11,497 nucleotides of DNA from CAZVJA01 sp964626885 (GCA_964626885.1 CAZVJA010000168.1:1-11497), one strand, 5' to 3'; positions 1-7,266 are shown, counted from the first letter of the stretch. The notes: generated from the sequence alone by a model not told the origin. Program-made: numbers and translations.

Positions 1-716
1 CGACCGACCACGCGCGGCTGGAGTGGGCTGAGCTGATTTCAGACGCGATTGCCAAGATGACCGAGTTCAACAGGGGACGCATCCATCCCCACTGGGAATC
101 GCAGCTGACTGCCGTGGGAATGGCCCTGAAAGGGTACACGTCGGCCAAGCAAGAGCTTGTGAGCGCCGGCTTCGATCGGGAAGCCGTCGAAAAAATGTCG
201 GTCGGGCAGGTTCTGGCGATTCAGGAATCCCGGATCACACGTCACGTGGCCGACTCCCTGAGAAAGTGGACCTTTGTCGAACGCCCGGAATCCCGTCAAC
301 GACTCGAAAACGCTCTCGAAGAACTGCAACGCGAGGGATACCTGGCTCCTTTTCCCAATAACCGTGAAACGATCCCTGTGGCGACGTTCCTGCTGCCAGC
401 CATCAACCAAATGAACGAAGCGATTCTTCGCCGGGACATAGAGTTCGCGGCTCTCCGGGTGATCGAAGCGCTCCGCATGCATGCCGCGGAGCATAACGGT
501 CAACTGCCAAAATCCCTGGCGGACGTTCACATCGTACCTGTCCCGAACAACCCTCGCACGAACGCCCCCTTCCCTTACCGGCTCGAAGGGAACAAAGCGA
601 CTCTTGAAGTCCGCCGAACGACCGTCGCTCCCAAACCGATGAGCGACATTGACAAGATTTATGAAATCACGATCGACACGGCGGGTCCATCGAATCGCGC
701 GAAAGGTGGGAACTGA
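1..716 (+). CDS. Planctomycetal hypothetical protein, 3' part (5' end outside window)
   Basis: The reading frame is open from base 3 and runs into an ATG at 57, so the gene very probably begins upstream and only about 237 C-terminal residues are seen. The visible part is mostly charged, probably helical sequence with no membrane segment. Near the C-terminus, an alpha-helical stretch reading RVIEALRMHAAEHNGQLPKS is followed by a VPxPxxPxTxxPFxYR-like segment and EGNKATLEV. This helix-then-strand arrangement resembles the C-terminal halves of many large planctomycetal hypothetical proteins and recalls the GspG pseudopilin fold (helix, then a short beta part that packs after a 'G-x-LP' turn). 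That resemblance is from memory of the family and not tested. No catalytic motif is visible and no function can be assigned. The stop is TGA at 714-716, and about 200 bp separate it from the next gene. Confidence 0.8.
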   Translation, partial: TDHARLEWAELISDAIAKMTEFNRGRIHPHWESQLTAVGMALKGYTSAKQELVSAGFDREAVEKMSVGQVLAIQESRITRHVADSLRKWTFVERPESRQRLENALEELQREGYLAPFPNNRETIPVATFLLPAINQMNEAILRRDIEFAALRVIEALRMHAAEHNGQLPKSLADVHIVPVPNNPRTNAPFPYRLEGNKATLEVRRTTVAPKPMSDIDKIYEITIDTAGPSNRAKGGN

Positions 717-743
717 TTCGAAAGACGTTCAAAAGTCGTTTTC

Positions 744-770
744 CGGGAGGGCGAGGCTCCCGCCGAGCCG
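744..770. repeat. GC-rich hairpin element, probable dispersed planctomycetal repeat
   Basis: CGGGAG (744-749) and CTCCCG (757-762) form a perfect 6-bp inverted repeat around a 7-nt loop. An overlapping alternative hairpin pairs GGCTC (755-759) with GAGCC (765-769). The minus-strand translation gives the peptide GSAGASPSR, which I recall as a recurrent spurious peptide in planctomycetal short ORFs, consistent with a dispersed intergenic element. It lies between the partial gene and the DUF1559 gene. It has no following T-run, so it is not a canonical intrinsic terminator. Repetition cannot be confirmed from one copy. Confidence 0.5.
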
Positions 771-905
771 CCACGTCCGAAAGACTCTCTATTTGATCGA
801 ACCCCAAACGCTACTCGGAACTGCCCCGCATCTCTTCCCGATTTCGATGCCCACAGAAAAAATTCGCAATATTGTCGCATGAACCAGAATACGAACACAT
901 CCATT

Positions 906-910
906 GGGGA
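906..910 (+). promoter_or_regulatory. Shine-Dalgarno site setting start at 917
   Basis: GGGGA with a 6-nt spacer before the ATG at 917. It favours this start over the in-frame ATG at 872, which would put 15 extra polar residues in front of the signal peptide. Confidence 0.6.
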
Positions 911-916
911 ATCAGA

Positions 917-2491
917 ATGAAATTCGCAGCTCGCACGGTACTCGCCTTTGCTCTTGCTTGCCTGCTCATTCCGCGGTCTTACGCCGACGAGTCCGACTCT
1001 TCACCGCTCCCGTCGGCACTCGCGCCGTTCATTGAAGAAGAGACGATCGCCGTCGTCCGGCTCGATGCCGAGCGGATCAACATTCCCGCATTCGCGGCTC
1101 AACTCGAAGCGGCGGTCCCAATCGACGAGAATAGCCGCGTGCCGTTCAACGCGGGGAAAGTGATGCTCGCGGGGTTCGTCGATCAGTTCCGAAAGGCGGG
1201 AGGACGAGAAGCCTATCTGGTCGTTACGCCCGCCGGGGACCTGACCAAGATGGCCTTCTTTGTCGTCCCGGTCGCAAAGGAACCTGACCTCAACGGGCTG
1301 ATGAACCTGCTTCCGCCCGGATCTGCGAATGGCGGTAACCCGCTCTCGGGAATGTCGGCGGCGGAATGGAACGGCACCATCTTCTACGGACACACCGAGA
1401 CCCTCGACCGTTTGAAATCGCCGGAGTCGAAAAAGCGAGCCCTTCCACGGGAGGCCTTCACTGCGGTGGCGAAATACCCGATCCAGGCATTCATCCTGCC
1501 GAACGCCGACCAACGGCGCGTCATCGACGAATTCCTGCCGGGGGCGGCCTCGTCGCCGGGAAAGCCGGTTCGAGATGCGTGGGATGGCGGCATTCAGTGG
1601 ATCGCGCTCGGTATCGGGGCGACGGAGATGGGAGCCGAAGCGAAACTCGAAATCGCCTCGAAGGACGAAAATTCCGCCCGCGCGCTGCGGCTCTGGACCG
1701 ACGATCTGGGACGGGCGATCGCCACGCACGAAGGGCAGAACGCCATCCCGCCGGAGATCGAGCGCGTCATCCGCATCCTCACGCCGCAGGTCACTGGCAA
1801 TCGTCTCTCGCTGACGCTTGGACCGGAAGAGACAAAGCAGCTGGCGGTGCTGGTCGCGCAACCGGTTAGGGGGATGCGAGAAGAGGCGCTCACTTCGCAA
1901 TCCAAGAACAGTCTCAAGCAACTCGCCCTCGCAATGCATAATTATCACGATGTCTATAAACAATTTCCTCCCGCCGCCATTCGGGACAAAGAGGGAAATC
2001 CGCTGTTGAGCTGGCGTGTTGCCGTGCTGCCGTACCTCGACGCCAAGAATCTGTATGACCGATTCCATCTCGACGAACCGTGGGACAGCGAGCACAACAA
2101 AAAACTGATCTCGCAGATGCCGGATGTGTTGGCCTCGCGCAGTGACAAGTTGAAGAAAGAAGGAAAAACGACGTTTCTGGTTCCCATCGGCGAGAAAACA
2201 ATCTTCGGCCCAAAGGAAGGAGTTCACATTCAGGACATCATCGACGGCACTGCCAATACGCTACTGATCCTCGAAGCCGACGAGTCCCAGGCAGTCATCT
2301 GGACCAAGCCCGACGACCTGAAGGTGGATGGAGCCGATCTCAAGAAGACGCTATTTGGAAACCGCGCGGCAGGTTTCGGCTGCGTCTTCTGCGACGGTGC
2401 GTGGCATCACATCAAGCCGGATGTCGGGGAGGACTTCCTGCGGGCGATTCTTACGCGCTACGGCAAGGAGTCGGTTAACTGGCCGAATTGA
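917..2491 (+). CDS. Exported DUF1559-domain protein without prepilin leader
   Basis: A 524-residue protein. I chose the ATG at 917 because GGGGA (906-910) lies 6 nt upstream and the first 23 residues form a Sec signal peptide (MKFAAR, hydrophobic core, SYA|DE); the frame stays open to an ATG at 872 without such support. Residues about 24-326 are an unrecognised soluble region. From about residue 327 a DUF1559 module begins with NSLKQLALAMHNYHDVYKQF, followed by FPPAAI, the LSWRVAVLPYLD block and DGTANTLLILEA. It ends in GFGCVFCDGAW, the counterpart of the usual H-X9-DG motif, but with Arg where the His normally stands. DUF1559 proteins are extremely expanded in Planctomycetota and most carry a type IV pilin-like N-terminal helix; this one does not and should be fully secreted. 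The function is unknown. It stands alone, with 200 bp upstream and 279 bp downstream free of genes. Confidence 0.88.
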   Translation: MKFAARTVLAFALACLLIPRSYADESDSSPLPSALAPFIEEETIAVVRLDAERINIPAFAAQLEAAVPIDENSRVPFNAGKVMLAGFVDQFRKAGGREAYLVVTPAGDLTKMAFFVVPVAKEPDLNGLMNLLPPGSANGGNPLSGMSAAEWNGTIFYGHTETLDRLKSPESKKRALPREAFTAVAKYPIQAFILPNADQRRVIDEFLPGAASSPGKPVRDAWDGGIQWIALGIGATEMGAEAKLEIASKDENSARALRLWTDDLGRAIATHEGQNAIPPEIERVIRILTPQVTGNRLSLTLGPEETKQLAVLVAQPVRGMREEALTSQSKNSLKQLALAMHNYHDVYKQFPPAAIRDKEGNPLLSWRVAVLPYLDAKNLYDRFHLDEPWDSEHNKKLISQMPDVLASRSDKLKKEGKTTFLVPIGEKTIFGPKEGVHIQDIIDGTANTLLILEADESQAVIWTKPDDLKVDGADLKKTLFGNRAAGFGCVFCDGAWHHIKPDVGEDFLRAILTRYGKESVNWPN

Positions 2492-2757
2492 AATGTACCC
2501 GTTGCTGTTGTTTCTCGCACCTTGGTTGCCTGCCGAGGCGGACCCAGACACGTAACGGAGGGCTGCGTCCGGTATGCGGTTCATAAGCGGAGCTTGATCC
2601 AGGAAAAATCCGGAGATGCTCGCGATTTTCTCCGATCGTGAAAAATTTCTCCAAGAAACCTCCGGCCCGGGCGAATGGCTCGGTAGGATGGAGTCCATGC
2701 TCGGTGATGCGGACTCGGTGGCCCAGCAGGGTGTTATTTGACTTACACGATGTTTTT

Positions 2758-2765
2758 AGGGGGGG
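2758..2765 (+). promoter_or_regulatory. Shine-Dalgarno site of the small membrane protein
   Basis: An A followed by seven G residues, 5 nt before the ATG at 2771. It lies inside the longer open frame that starts at 2738 and therefore decides the start. Confidence 0.6.
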
Positions 2766-2770
2766 TACGT

Positions 2771-2983
2771 ATGGAACCGTCGTCAATGTCGCTGGTGCGC
2801 CGCTTGCTCGACCCCGACGTGCTGGGGGTGTTGATCCCGATCATGCTGATCGTGGTCTTCGGCGGCGTCAGTCTGGCTAAGAAGCTGATCATCCACCGCG
2901 AACGGATGGCGATGATCGAGTTGGGAATCCATCCCGATTACCCGCCTGATGAGACGCCGCAATCGAATATCAGAAATTCCTGA
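2771..2983 (+). CDS. Small single-pass membrane protein
   Basis: A 70-residue protein. The ATG at 2771 is preceded by a strong purine-rich AGGGGGGG (2758-2765) with a 5-nt spacer, so it is preferred over the in-frame ATGs at 2738 and 2750. Residues 17-36 (VLGVLIPIMLIVVFGGVSLA) form one transmembrane helix flanked by KK, followed by a charged juxtamembrane segment HRERMAMIELGIHPD and a short polar tail. The RERMAMIExGxHPD pattern is shared by many short bacterial membrane proteins of unknown function, often annotated simply as hypothetical and sometimes found near ECF sigma-factor genes; none is seen here. The positive residues after the helix suggest a cytoplasmic C-terminus. It is 100 bp upstream of the phosphodiesterase gene and could be co-transcribed with it. 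Function unknown. Confidence 0.75.
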   Translation: MEPSSMSLVRRLLDPDVLGVLIPIMLIVVFGGVSLAKKLIIHRERMAMIELGIHPDYPPDETPQSNIRNS

Positions 2984-3083
2984 CCCCCATTTCAGGCCCG
3001 ACTCCGCAGGTAGACGTTTTCGACCGCGACGTCGATCGCCAGGTTCTCCGCTTCCGCTGCATTGTTGGGAGACTGAAGTTATC

Positions 3084-3914
3084 ATGCATTCGCTGCCAGT
3101 AACGGTGCGGCTGCTCGTGGGAGCGGCCGTTGTTTTTTGCGTGGCCACCGGGAGTCCCGCCGTGGAGATCATCGGCCATCGGGGAGCATCGCACGACGCA
3201 CCAGAAAACACGCTTGCGTCGATCAACCTCTCCTGGAAGCAAAACGCCGACGGGACCGAGATCGACGTCTATCTGACGCGCGACGGGGAGATCGTTGCGA
3301 TCCATGACGATACTACCAAGCGGACTGCCGGGTTCGACAAGAAAGTCGTCGAGCAGTCTCTCGTGGAAATCAAAAGTCTCGACGCGGGAAGCTGGAAAGA
3401 TCCGAAGTTCGCCGGCGAGAAGATCCCGACCCTCAGCGAAGTGCTGGCGACGATTCCCGACGGCAAGCGGCTGTTTATCGAGGTGAAGTGCGGCCCCGAG
3501 ATCGTGCCGAAATTGAAGCAAGTCCTGCACAACGCCGGTAAGCAGCCGGAGCAGACCGCGATCATCAGTTTTTCCGAAGCGGTCGTGACCGAGGCGAAGC
3601 GGGCAATGCCGCACCTGCAGGTCTATCTTATCGCGGGATTCAAGCAGAACAAGGAGACAAAGGTCTGGTCACCCCGCATTGAGGAACTGATTGAGAAAGC
3701 ACACGCCGCGAAGGTGGACGGGTTGGATCTGATGAACGTGCCGTTCATCGACGCCGCATTCGTGCAGAAGGTGAAGCGGAGCAATCTTGGGTTTTACGTC
3801 TGGACGGTCGACAAGCCGGAAGATGCGGTCCGACTGCGCAACAGCGGCGTGGACGGCATTACGACGAACCGGCCGGCATTTATTCGCGAGACCTTGCAAC
3901 CCACCGGCAATTAA
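3084..3914 (+). CDS. Exported glycerophosphodiester phosphodiesterase (GDPD family)
   Basis: A 276-residue enzyme of the GDPD TIM-barrel family, which hydrolyses glycerophosphodiesters (deacylated phospholipids) to glycerol-3-phosphate and an alcohol. Residues 1-26 are a signal peptide (MHSLPVTVRLL, hydrophobic core, GSPA|VE), so it should act outside the cytoplasmic membrane. The mature protein opens directly with the hallmark IIGHRGAS..APENT (His32, Arg33, Glu41). Next comes TEIDVYLTRDGEIVAIHDD (metal ligands Glu59 and Asp61, catalytic His74), then IEVK (Glu133, Lys135), and the C-terminal VWTVDKPEDAVRL..GVDGITTNRP block. All expected catalytic and metal residues are present and the length is normal for bacterial GDPDs. 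The open frame extends upstream to 2949, overlapping the preceding gene, but only the ATG at 3084 yields a signal peptide; a GGGAG at 3067-3071 is rather distant (12 nt). It is UgpQ-like in domain content, but the exported location resembles GlpQ. Substrate specificity cannot be told. Confidence 0.92.
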   Translation: MHSLPVTVRLLVGAAVVFCVATGSPAVEIIGHRGASHDAPENTLASINLSWKQNADGTEIDVYLTRDGEIVAIHDDTTKRTAGFDKKVVEQSLVEIKSLDAGSWKDPKFAGEKIPTLSEVLATIPDGKRLFIEVKCGPEIVPKLKQVLHNAGKQPEQTAIISFSEAVVTEAKRAMPHLQVYLIAGFKQNKETKVWSPRIEELIEKAHAAKVDGLDLMNVPFIDAAFVQKVKRSNLGFYVWTVDKPEDAVRLRNSGVDGITTNRPAFIRETLQPTGN

Positions 3915-4088
3915 GAGTTTGCGGCCCCCCCGCGAGCACGCCTCTGGTCAGGATCGGGCAAGCGTGCAACAATAGAGATACGGTGGCTACGGTGGCTACA
4001 GAATAATGCTGCTGTTAGCGGGGATGAATGCTGTCAATCCTGCAATCGGGCAGCGATCTTTTTGGCCAATGGGAGCCGAGATGTGTTG

Positions 4089-5144
4089 ATGTCGCAACGA
4101 TTCCTGGCGGTGCTAACCTCCGTCTTCGTGGCGGTTTTCATGACAAGCCTTGAGTCGTCATTACACGGCGCGCCAGAAAATGAAAGCCCTGCACCGGCAG
4201 TGACGGAGTCAGGGAAGCAGCCCGGGAAAAGCCCCTCGCCTGCCCCGTCGGCCCAGGAGATTTCCGAATGGGTGGCCGCACTGGATGACGACCGCTATGC
4301 AACGCGCTTGGAGGCGACGCACCGCTTGATGGAAGCGGGCACAGCTGCGCTGGAACCGATCGTCGCGGTCGCGATGAACGGCGGCCCTGAGGCGGCGACA
4401 CGAGCCTTGATCATCCTCGAGTCTCTCTACCGGAAGTCCTTCGACACGATCGATCCTGAAGCCGACAAGATCGAACAGGCACTCGAGCGTTTGACGGAAT
4501 CGCCGAATCAAGTGACTGCTTCTCGTGCCGCCGACGTGCTCGAATGGAACTTCGATGTGCGGGAGGAACGGGCACTGGCAAACATACGTCGTCTTGGAGG
4601 TGTGCTGCGTTACGAATCAGATCGCGACGTGAACGTCCCGCCTGCGGTAGCGCGGTTCGGCCAGATGAAGTCGATCATTCTCACCGCCGACTGGAAGGGG
4701 GGGGACGATGGACTTCGCTTTGTGAAGCGGCTCACCGGGCTGCGGTCAATCTACCGAATTCCCGGAGGCCATGTGTCCGACAAAGGGATTCATGAGCTGC
4801 AGGCGGCATTGCCCGACCTGCAGGTGGAGGTGCGCGGACCGACTTATCTCGGAATAAAAGCACAGCCGGAGTTGGTCAACGGCGAGATGAAATGGCGAAT
4901 CGATGATGTCGAACGTGGTTCATCCGCCGAGAGCGGAGGAATTCTGGTAGGGGATGTCGTCGTTCGCTTTGCGGGCAAGGATGTGCAGGACTTCGCGGCG
5001 CTGATCGAGCTGATCAAGCTGACGAAAGTGGACGAAGAACTTGAGGTGGTCGTCCAGCGCGGCGGTGAACGCAAGACCCTCAAGCTCGTGATGCAGGGTT
5101 GGAAGAACCTGGACGATGAAAAACGCGGGCGGCGAGCGAAGTGA
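4089..5144 (+). CDS. Exported HEAT-like / LRR-like / PDZ-domain protein
   Basis: A 351-residue protein starting at ATG 4089 (an in-frame ATG at 4062 has no good ribosome site; GGGAG at 4071-4075 lies 13 nt before 4089). Residues 1-28 form a signal peptide ending near LHGA. A Pro/Ser/Glu-rich linker follows (29-54). Residues about 55-175 are helical and resemble HEAT/armadillo repeats (ATRLEATHRLMEAGTAALEP). Residues about 191-252 resemble the leucine-rich-repeat modules common in planctomycetal secreted proteins (LTGLRSIY, VSDKGIHELQAALPDLQ). Residues 253-335 are a PDZ domain with the YLGIKA opening, an ESGGILVGDVVVRFAGKDV core and a terminal ELEVVVQRGG strand pair. There is no protease triad, so this is a binding or scaffold protein, not a DegP-type protease. 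It ends 30 bp from the convergent zinc-ribbon gene. The partner is unknown. Confidence 0.85.
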   Translation: MSQRFLAVLTSVFVAVFMTSLESSLHGAPENESPAPAVTESGKQPGKSPSPAPSAQEISEWVAALDDDRYATRLEATHRLMEAGTAALEPIVAVAMNGGPEAATRALIILESLYRKSFDTIDPEADKIEQALERLTESPNQVTASRAADVLEWNFDVREERALANIRRLGGVLRYESDRDVNVPPAVARFGQMKSIILTADWKGGDDGLRFVKRLTGLRSIYRIPGGHVSDKGIHELQAALPDLQVEVRGPTYLGIKAQPELVNGEMKWRIDDVERGSSAESGGILVGDVVVRFAGKDVQDFAALIELIKLTKVDEELEVVVQRGGERKTLKLVMQGWKNLDDEKRGRRAK

Positions 5145-5174
5145 GCTAGGAAGCCGAAACTCACGCCCCGCAAG

Positions 5175-5804
5175 CTACTGCTGCTGATCCTCTTCCTGAA
5201 CCTGCAGATCAAAGTCGATCTTCTGGCTCCCTTCGGCGACTGGTTTCCGGAGCACCGACTGCAAATTGTACTCCGCCGGCAGCCGCTCGCGGCCGCGCTG
5301 ATCCTTGGCTTCGATCACAACCTGATGTTCACCAATTGCCGCCCCTGGAACGTCTTTGACGTACAGCAATCGGTAATTTCCCTGCTCGTCGGTGAGACCC
5401 GCGGACGGAGCCTTGTTGTTTTCCTCGTTCTCCACCGGGATGAATTTGACGGTCGCGTACGCGAGAGGCTTGCCGTTCAGCGTGACCGTGCCAGACACTT
5501 CACCGAGCGGGGGCCGGTTCGACTTCGCGCCGATCACCTGGGAAGACAGGTAGTAAGCCCCATAGACGAGCGCCGCCACGATGATCAGACCAGGGGTAAC
5601 CTGAAACAGGAATTCCTTCACACCACCGACATAATCGGTCTTGGCTTCCTCGGTTTGCGGTTCGATATCCTGCCAGTAGGCGTCCTGCGATTTTTTCGGA
5701 ACCTTCAAGGTTGCTCCACATGTGGAGCAGAGCACCTTCATTCCGATTTTTTCGTCAGAAACCTTCAGCTTTCTACCGCAGCTGCAAGAAAACCTGATCG
5801 ACAT
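5175..5804 (-). CDS. Zinc-ribbon / TM / carboxypeptidase-regulatory-like (transthyretin-like) protein
   Basis: A 209-residue membrane protein. The ATG at 5804 is chosen because AGGGA lies 7 nt upstream and the zinc ribbon then starts at residue 3; the frame is open to 5870 but those residues look non-coding. Cys7/Cys9 and Cys26/Cys29 (CxC..CxxC) form a planctomycetal-type zinc ribbon with KLKV and TLKV after each knuckle. A charged linker follows, then one TM helix at about 66-88 (PGLIIVAALVYGAYYL). The C-terminal domain, about 103-195, starts EVSGTVTLNGKPLAYATVKF and contains GLTDEQGNYRL, the signature of the beta-sandwich carboxypeptidase-regulatory/transthyretin-like fold that planctomycetes usually anchor through a lipobox. 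The inferred topology is zinc ribbon in the cytoplasm and beta domain outside. It lies 99 bp downstream of the pseudopilin-like DUF1559 gene on the same strand, a pairing typical of this phylum. The role is unknown. Confidence 0.88.
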   Translation of the reverse strand: MSIRFSCSCGRKLKVSDEKIGMKVLCSTCGATLKVPKKSQDAYWQDIEPQTEEAKTDYVGGVKEFLFQVTPGLIIVAALVYGAYYLSSQVIGAKSNRPPLGEVSGTVTLNGKPLAYATVKFIPVENEENNKAPSAGLTDEQGNYRLLYVKDVPGAAIGEHQVVIEAKDQRGRERLPAEYNLQSVLRKPVAEGSQKIDFDLQVQEEDQQQ

Positions 5805-5903
5805 GAGGCAATCCCTGCTGACCCTCGACGTATCGAGTCCCTGGTATTGTTTCCCAGCGGCAAGCCGCATCCCCGCGGCACGACGACTCCAGTTCGTCGC
5901 GCG

Positions 5904-6998
5904 TTACTGCCGCATGAAGTTTGTAATGGCAAAGCCGTCCGACATGCTTCCCAAGCGTTGAAACGTCCGCAGGTCGATGTTTTCGCTGAGGGGATGCGCG
6001 GTGCCATCCGCGAACAACACCTGAACGATGCCTCCGGTATGATCACTGCCGCTGGTATCAAAATGCAGTAGCTTGTTCGGAGTGTTCCGAGTGCTGAACA
6101 ACGTTGCAGCTCCGCCCCAGGCCCAACCGTCGCTGCTGATGAGATGCTGCTCGTTCGGATCGGTCACCAGACCGTTCAGATTCAGGTCGGTTCCATTCAT
6201 GCGTTGGAGTTCAGCAATGACAATTGTCTGCGACGTCCCGTCGGTGATGTCCGCCAGACGGGTGCTGCTATTCACGTAAAACGCACCGAGATTCTCCGAC
6301 CGCGGAAGATACGTGATGGTCGGATCGAGCGGCACCTGTTGCTGAATCTGCTCGTTGGTGAGGCAAAACGTGCCGCGATGCGGCAGCGGAATAACGTTCG
6401 ACCAGCCAAGCCCGGAACCGATGCACGCACCGTAATCGTTTCCTCCTCTAGCCCAGTTAATCTCAATGCGCTTCACAAAATTGTAACGGTTGACGTTCAT
6501 CCCCGCACGGCGGGTTGGACAGTAGAAAGAATAAATATCGGTGAGCGGAGGCTGTTGCAGGTTGTACAGCGTGTCTCCGTTCTCGTTGACGTTCCGGAAG
6601 AAGTTCCACTGTTCGTGAACGTTGTCCTGCTCAATGAACGGCAGAATCTGCAGCATCCAACTCGTGCCGTGCAGACCCAAGCCGGAGAAGTTGTTGTAGG
6701 TGGGGCTGTTCAGGTTGTACCGAGCTTCGTCGGGGTCGGCGTACCGTTGCAGGTTGATATTCAACGAATCATAGAACAGCGTGGCTATTTGCCCCGGCGG
6801 AAAGGAGAGCATTGTGTCGTGATAATTATGCAGTGCCAGCCCCAGTTGTTTGAGGTTGTTGAGGCACTGTGTGCGGCGGGCGGCTTCCCGTGCCTGTTGA
6901 ACCGCGGGGAGCAAAAGCGCAATCAGAATCGCGATGATCGCGATAACGACCAGCAGCTCGATGAGGGTAAATCCGACGCGTGATCGGCGGCGTAACAC
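5904..6998 (-). CDS. DUF1559 protein with prepilin-type N-terminal methylation/cleavage signal
   Basis: A 364-residue type IV pilin-like protein. The leader is MLRRRSRVG, cut by prepilin peptidase between Gly9 and Phe10, with Glu14 at the conserved +5 position and the helix FTLIELLVVIAIIAILIALL that holds the protein in the membrane until assembly. The DUF1559 body starts with AVQQAREAARRTQCLNNLKQ and GLALHNYHD, contains the CPTRR cysteine segment, and ends with a His-X10-Asp-Gly variant of the family's H-X9-DG motif (His320, Asp331). I set the start at the GTG at 6998, not the ATG at 7019, because a near-consensus GGGAGG (7005-7010) sits 6 nt before it and would otherwise be coding. The resulting 9-residue leader is typical. 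These proteins are probably secreted by a T2SS/T4P-like machine; the substrate or structure they build is not known. The gene is first in a likely two-gene unit with the zinc-ribbon gene. Confidence 0.92.
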   Translation of the reverse strand: MLRRRSRVGFTLIELLVVIAIIAILIALLLPAVQQAREAARRTQCLNNLKQLGLALHNYHDTMLSFPPGQIATLFYDSLNINLQRYADPDEARYNLNSPTYNNFSGLGLHGTSWMLQILPFIEQDNVHEQWNFFRNVNENGDTLYNLQQPPLTDIYSFYCPTRRAGMNVNRYNFVKRIEINWARGGNDYGACIGSGLGWSNVIPLPHRGTFCLTNEQIQQQVPLDPTITYLPRSENLGAFYVNSSTRLADITDGTSQTIVIAELQRMNGTDLNLNGLVTDPNEQHLISSDGWAWGGAATLFSTRNTPNKLLHFDTSGSDHTGGIVQVLFADGTAHPLSENIDLRTFQRLGSMSDGFAITNFMRQ

Positions 6999-7004
6999 GT
7001 TGCA

Positions 7005-7010
7005 CCTCCC
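7005..7010 (-). promoter_or_regulatory. Shine-Dalgarno site deciding a GTG start
   Basis: The minus strand reads GGGAGG, then TGCAAC, then GTG (6998-6996). It lies inside the frame opened by the ATG at 7019 and therefore argues for GTG initiation. Confidence 0.65.
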
Positions 7011-7095
7011 GACTTTCATGTAAGAAAGCAGCCCTGACGGGAGTCTACGGCATACAAGCCGGAAGCTCTCCCGAGCGATAAGTCCACGTCCCTGT

Positions 7096-7125
7096 ATGCT
7101 AACGGTCTTACGGTGAATCCGTCAA
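7096..7125 (-). promoter_or_regulatory. Candidate sigma-70 promoter of the pseudopilin-like DUF1559 gene
   Basis: On the minus strand TTGACG (7125-7120; 5 of 6 to the -35 consensus) is followed after 18 nt by TAGCAT (7101-7096; 4 of 6 to the -10 consensus). It is correctly oriented and would give an untranslated leader of roughly 90 nt before the GTG at 6998. The match is modest and the consensus is that of proteobacteria. Confidence 0.35.
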
Positions 7126-7266
7126 AACAAAAAACTCATCCATCCAAAATTCCGATCGGGCCATTGGCCCCCCGCTTCCGTCTCGATGCTTCCTCGCACC
7201 ATGGCTGGGTTCCCCCTTTTCGAGAACGCAGCAGCCCCGCCGCGACGCGGTAAGCCAAAACCATCC

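Noticed and set aside
1001..2227. A 408-codon open frame on the minus strand.
   Set aside because: It is antisense to the exported DUF1559 gene, with an Arg-rich, low-information translation and no recognisable motif.
3936..3967. Inverted repeat GCACGC/GCGTGC after the phosphodiesterase gene as a terminator.
   Set aside because: Only 6 bp of stem with a 20-nt loop and no T-run.
3979..3999. A 9-bp unit (tacggtggc) repeated about 2.3 times between the phosphodiesterase and PDZ genes.
   Set aside because: It is a real short tandem repeat but too small to carry a function claim, and it has no dyad or promoter-like spacing.
5141..5164. GTGAG/CTCAC between the convergent genes as a bidirectional terminator.
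   Set aside because: A 5-bp stem with a 14-nt loop and no T-run on either strand is not enough.
6144..6983. A 279-codon open frame on the plus strand.
   Set aside because: It is antisense to the pseudopilin-like DUF1559 gene and has no family features.
7131..7170. GGGCC/GGCCC hairpin (7158-7170) with a T-run on the minus strand as a terminator for the nucleotidase gene.
   Set aside because: The stem is 5 bp and the run of T lies about 20 nt beyond it, outside terminator geometry.
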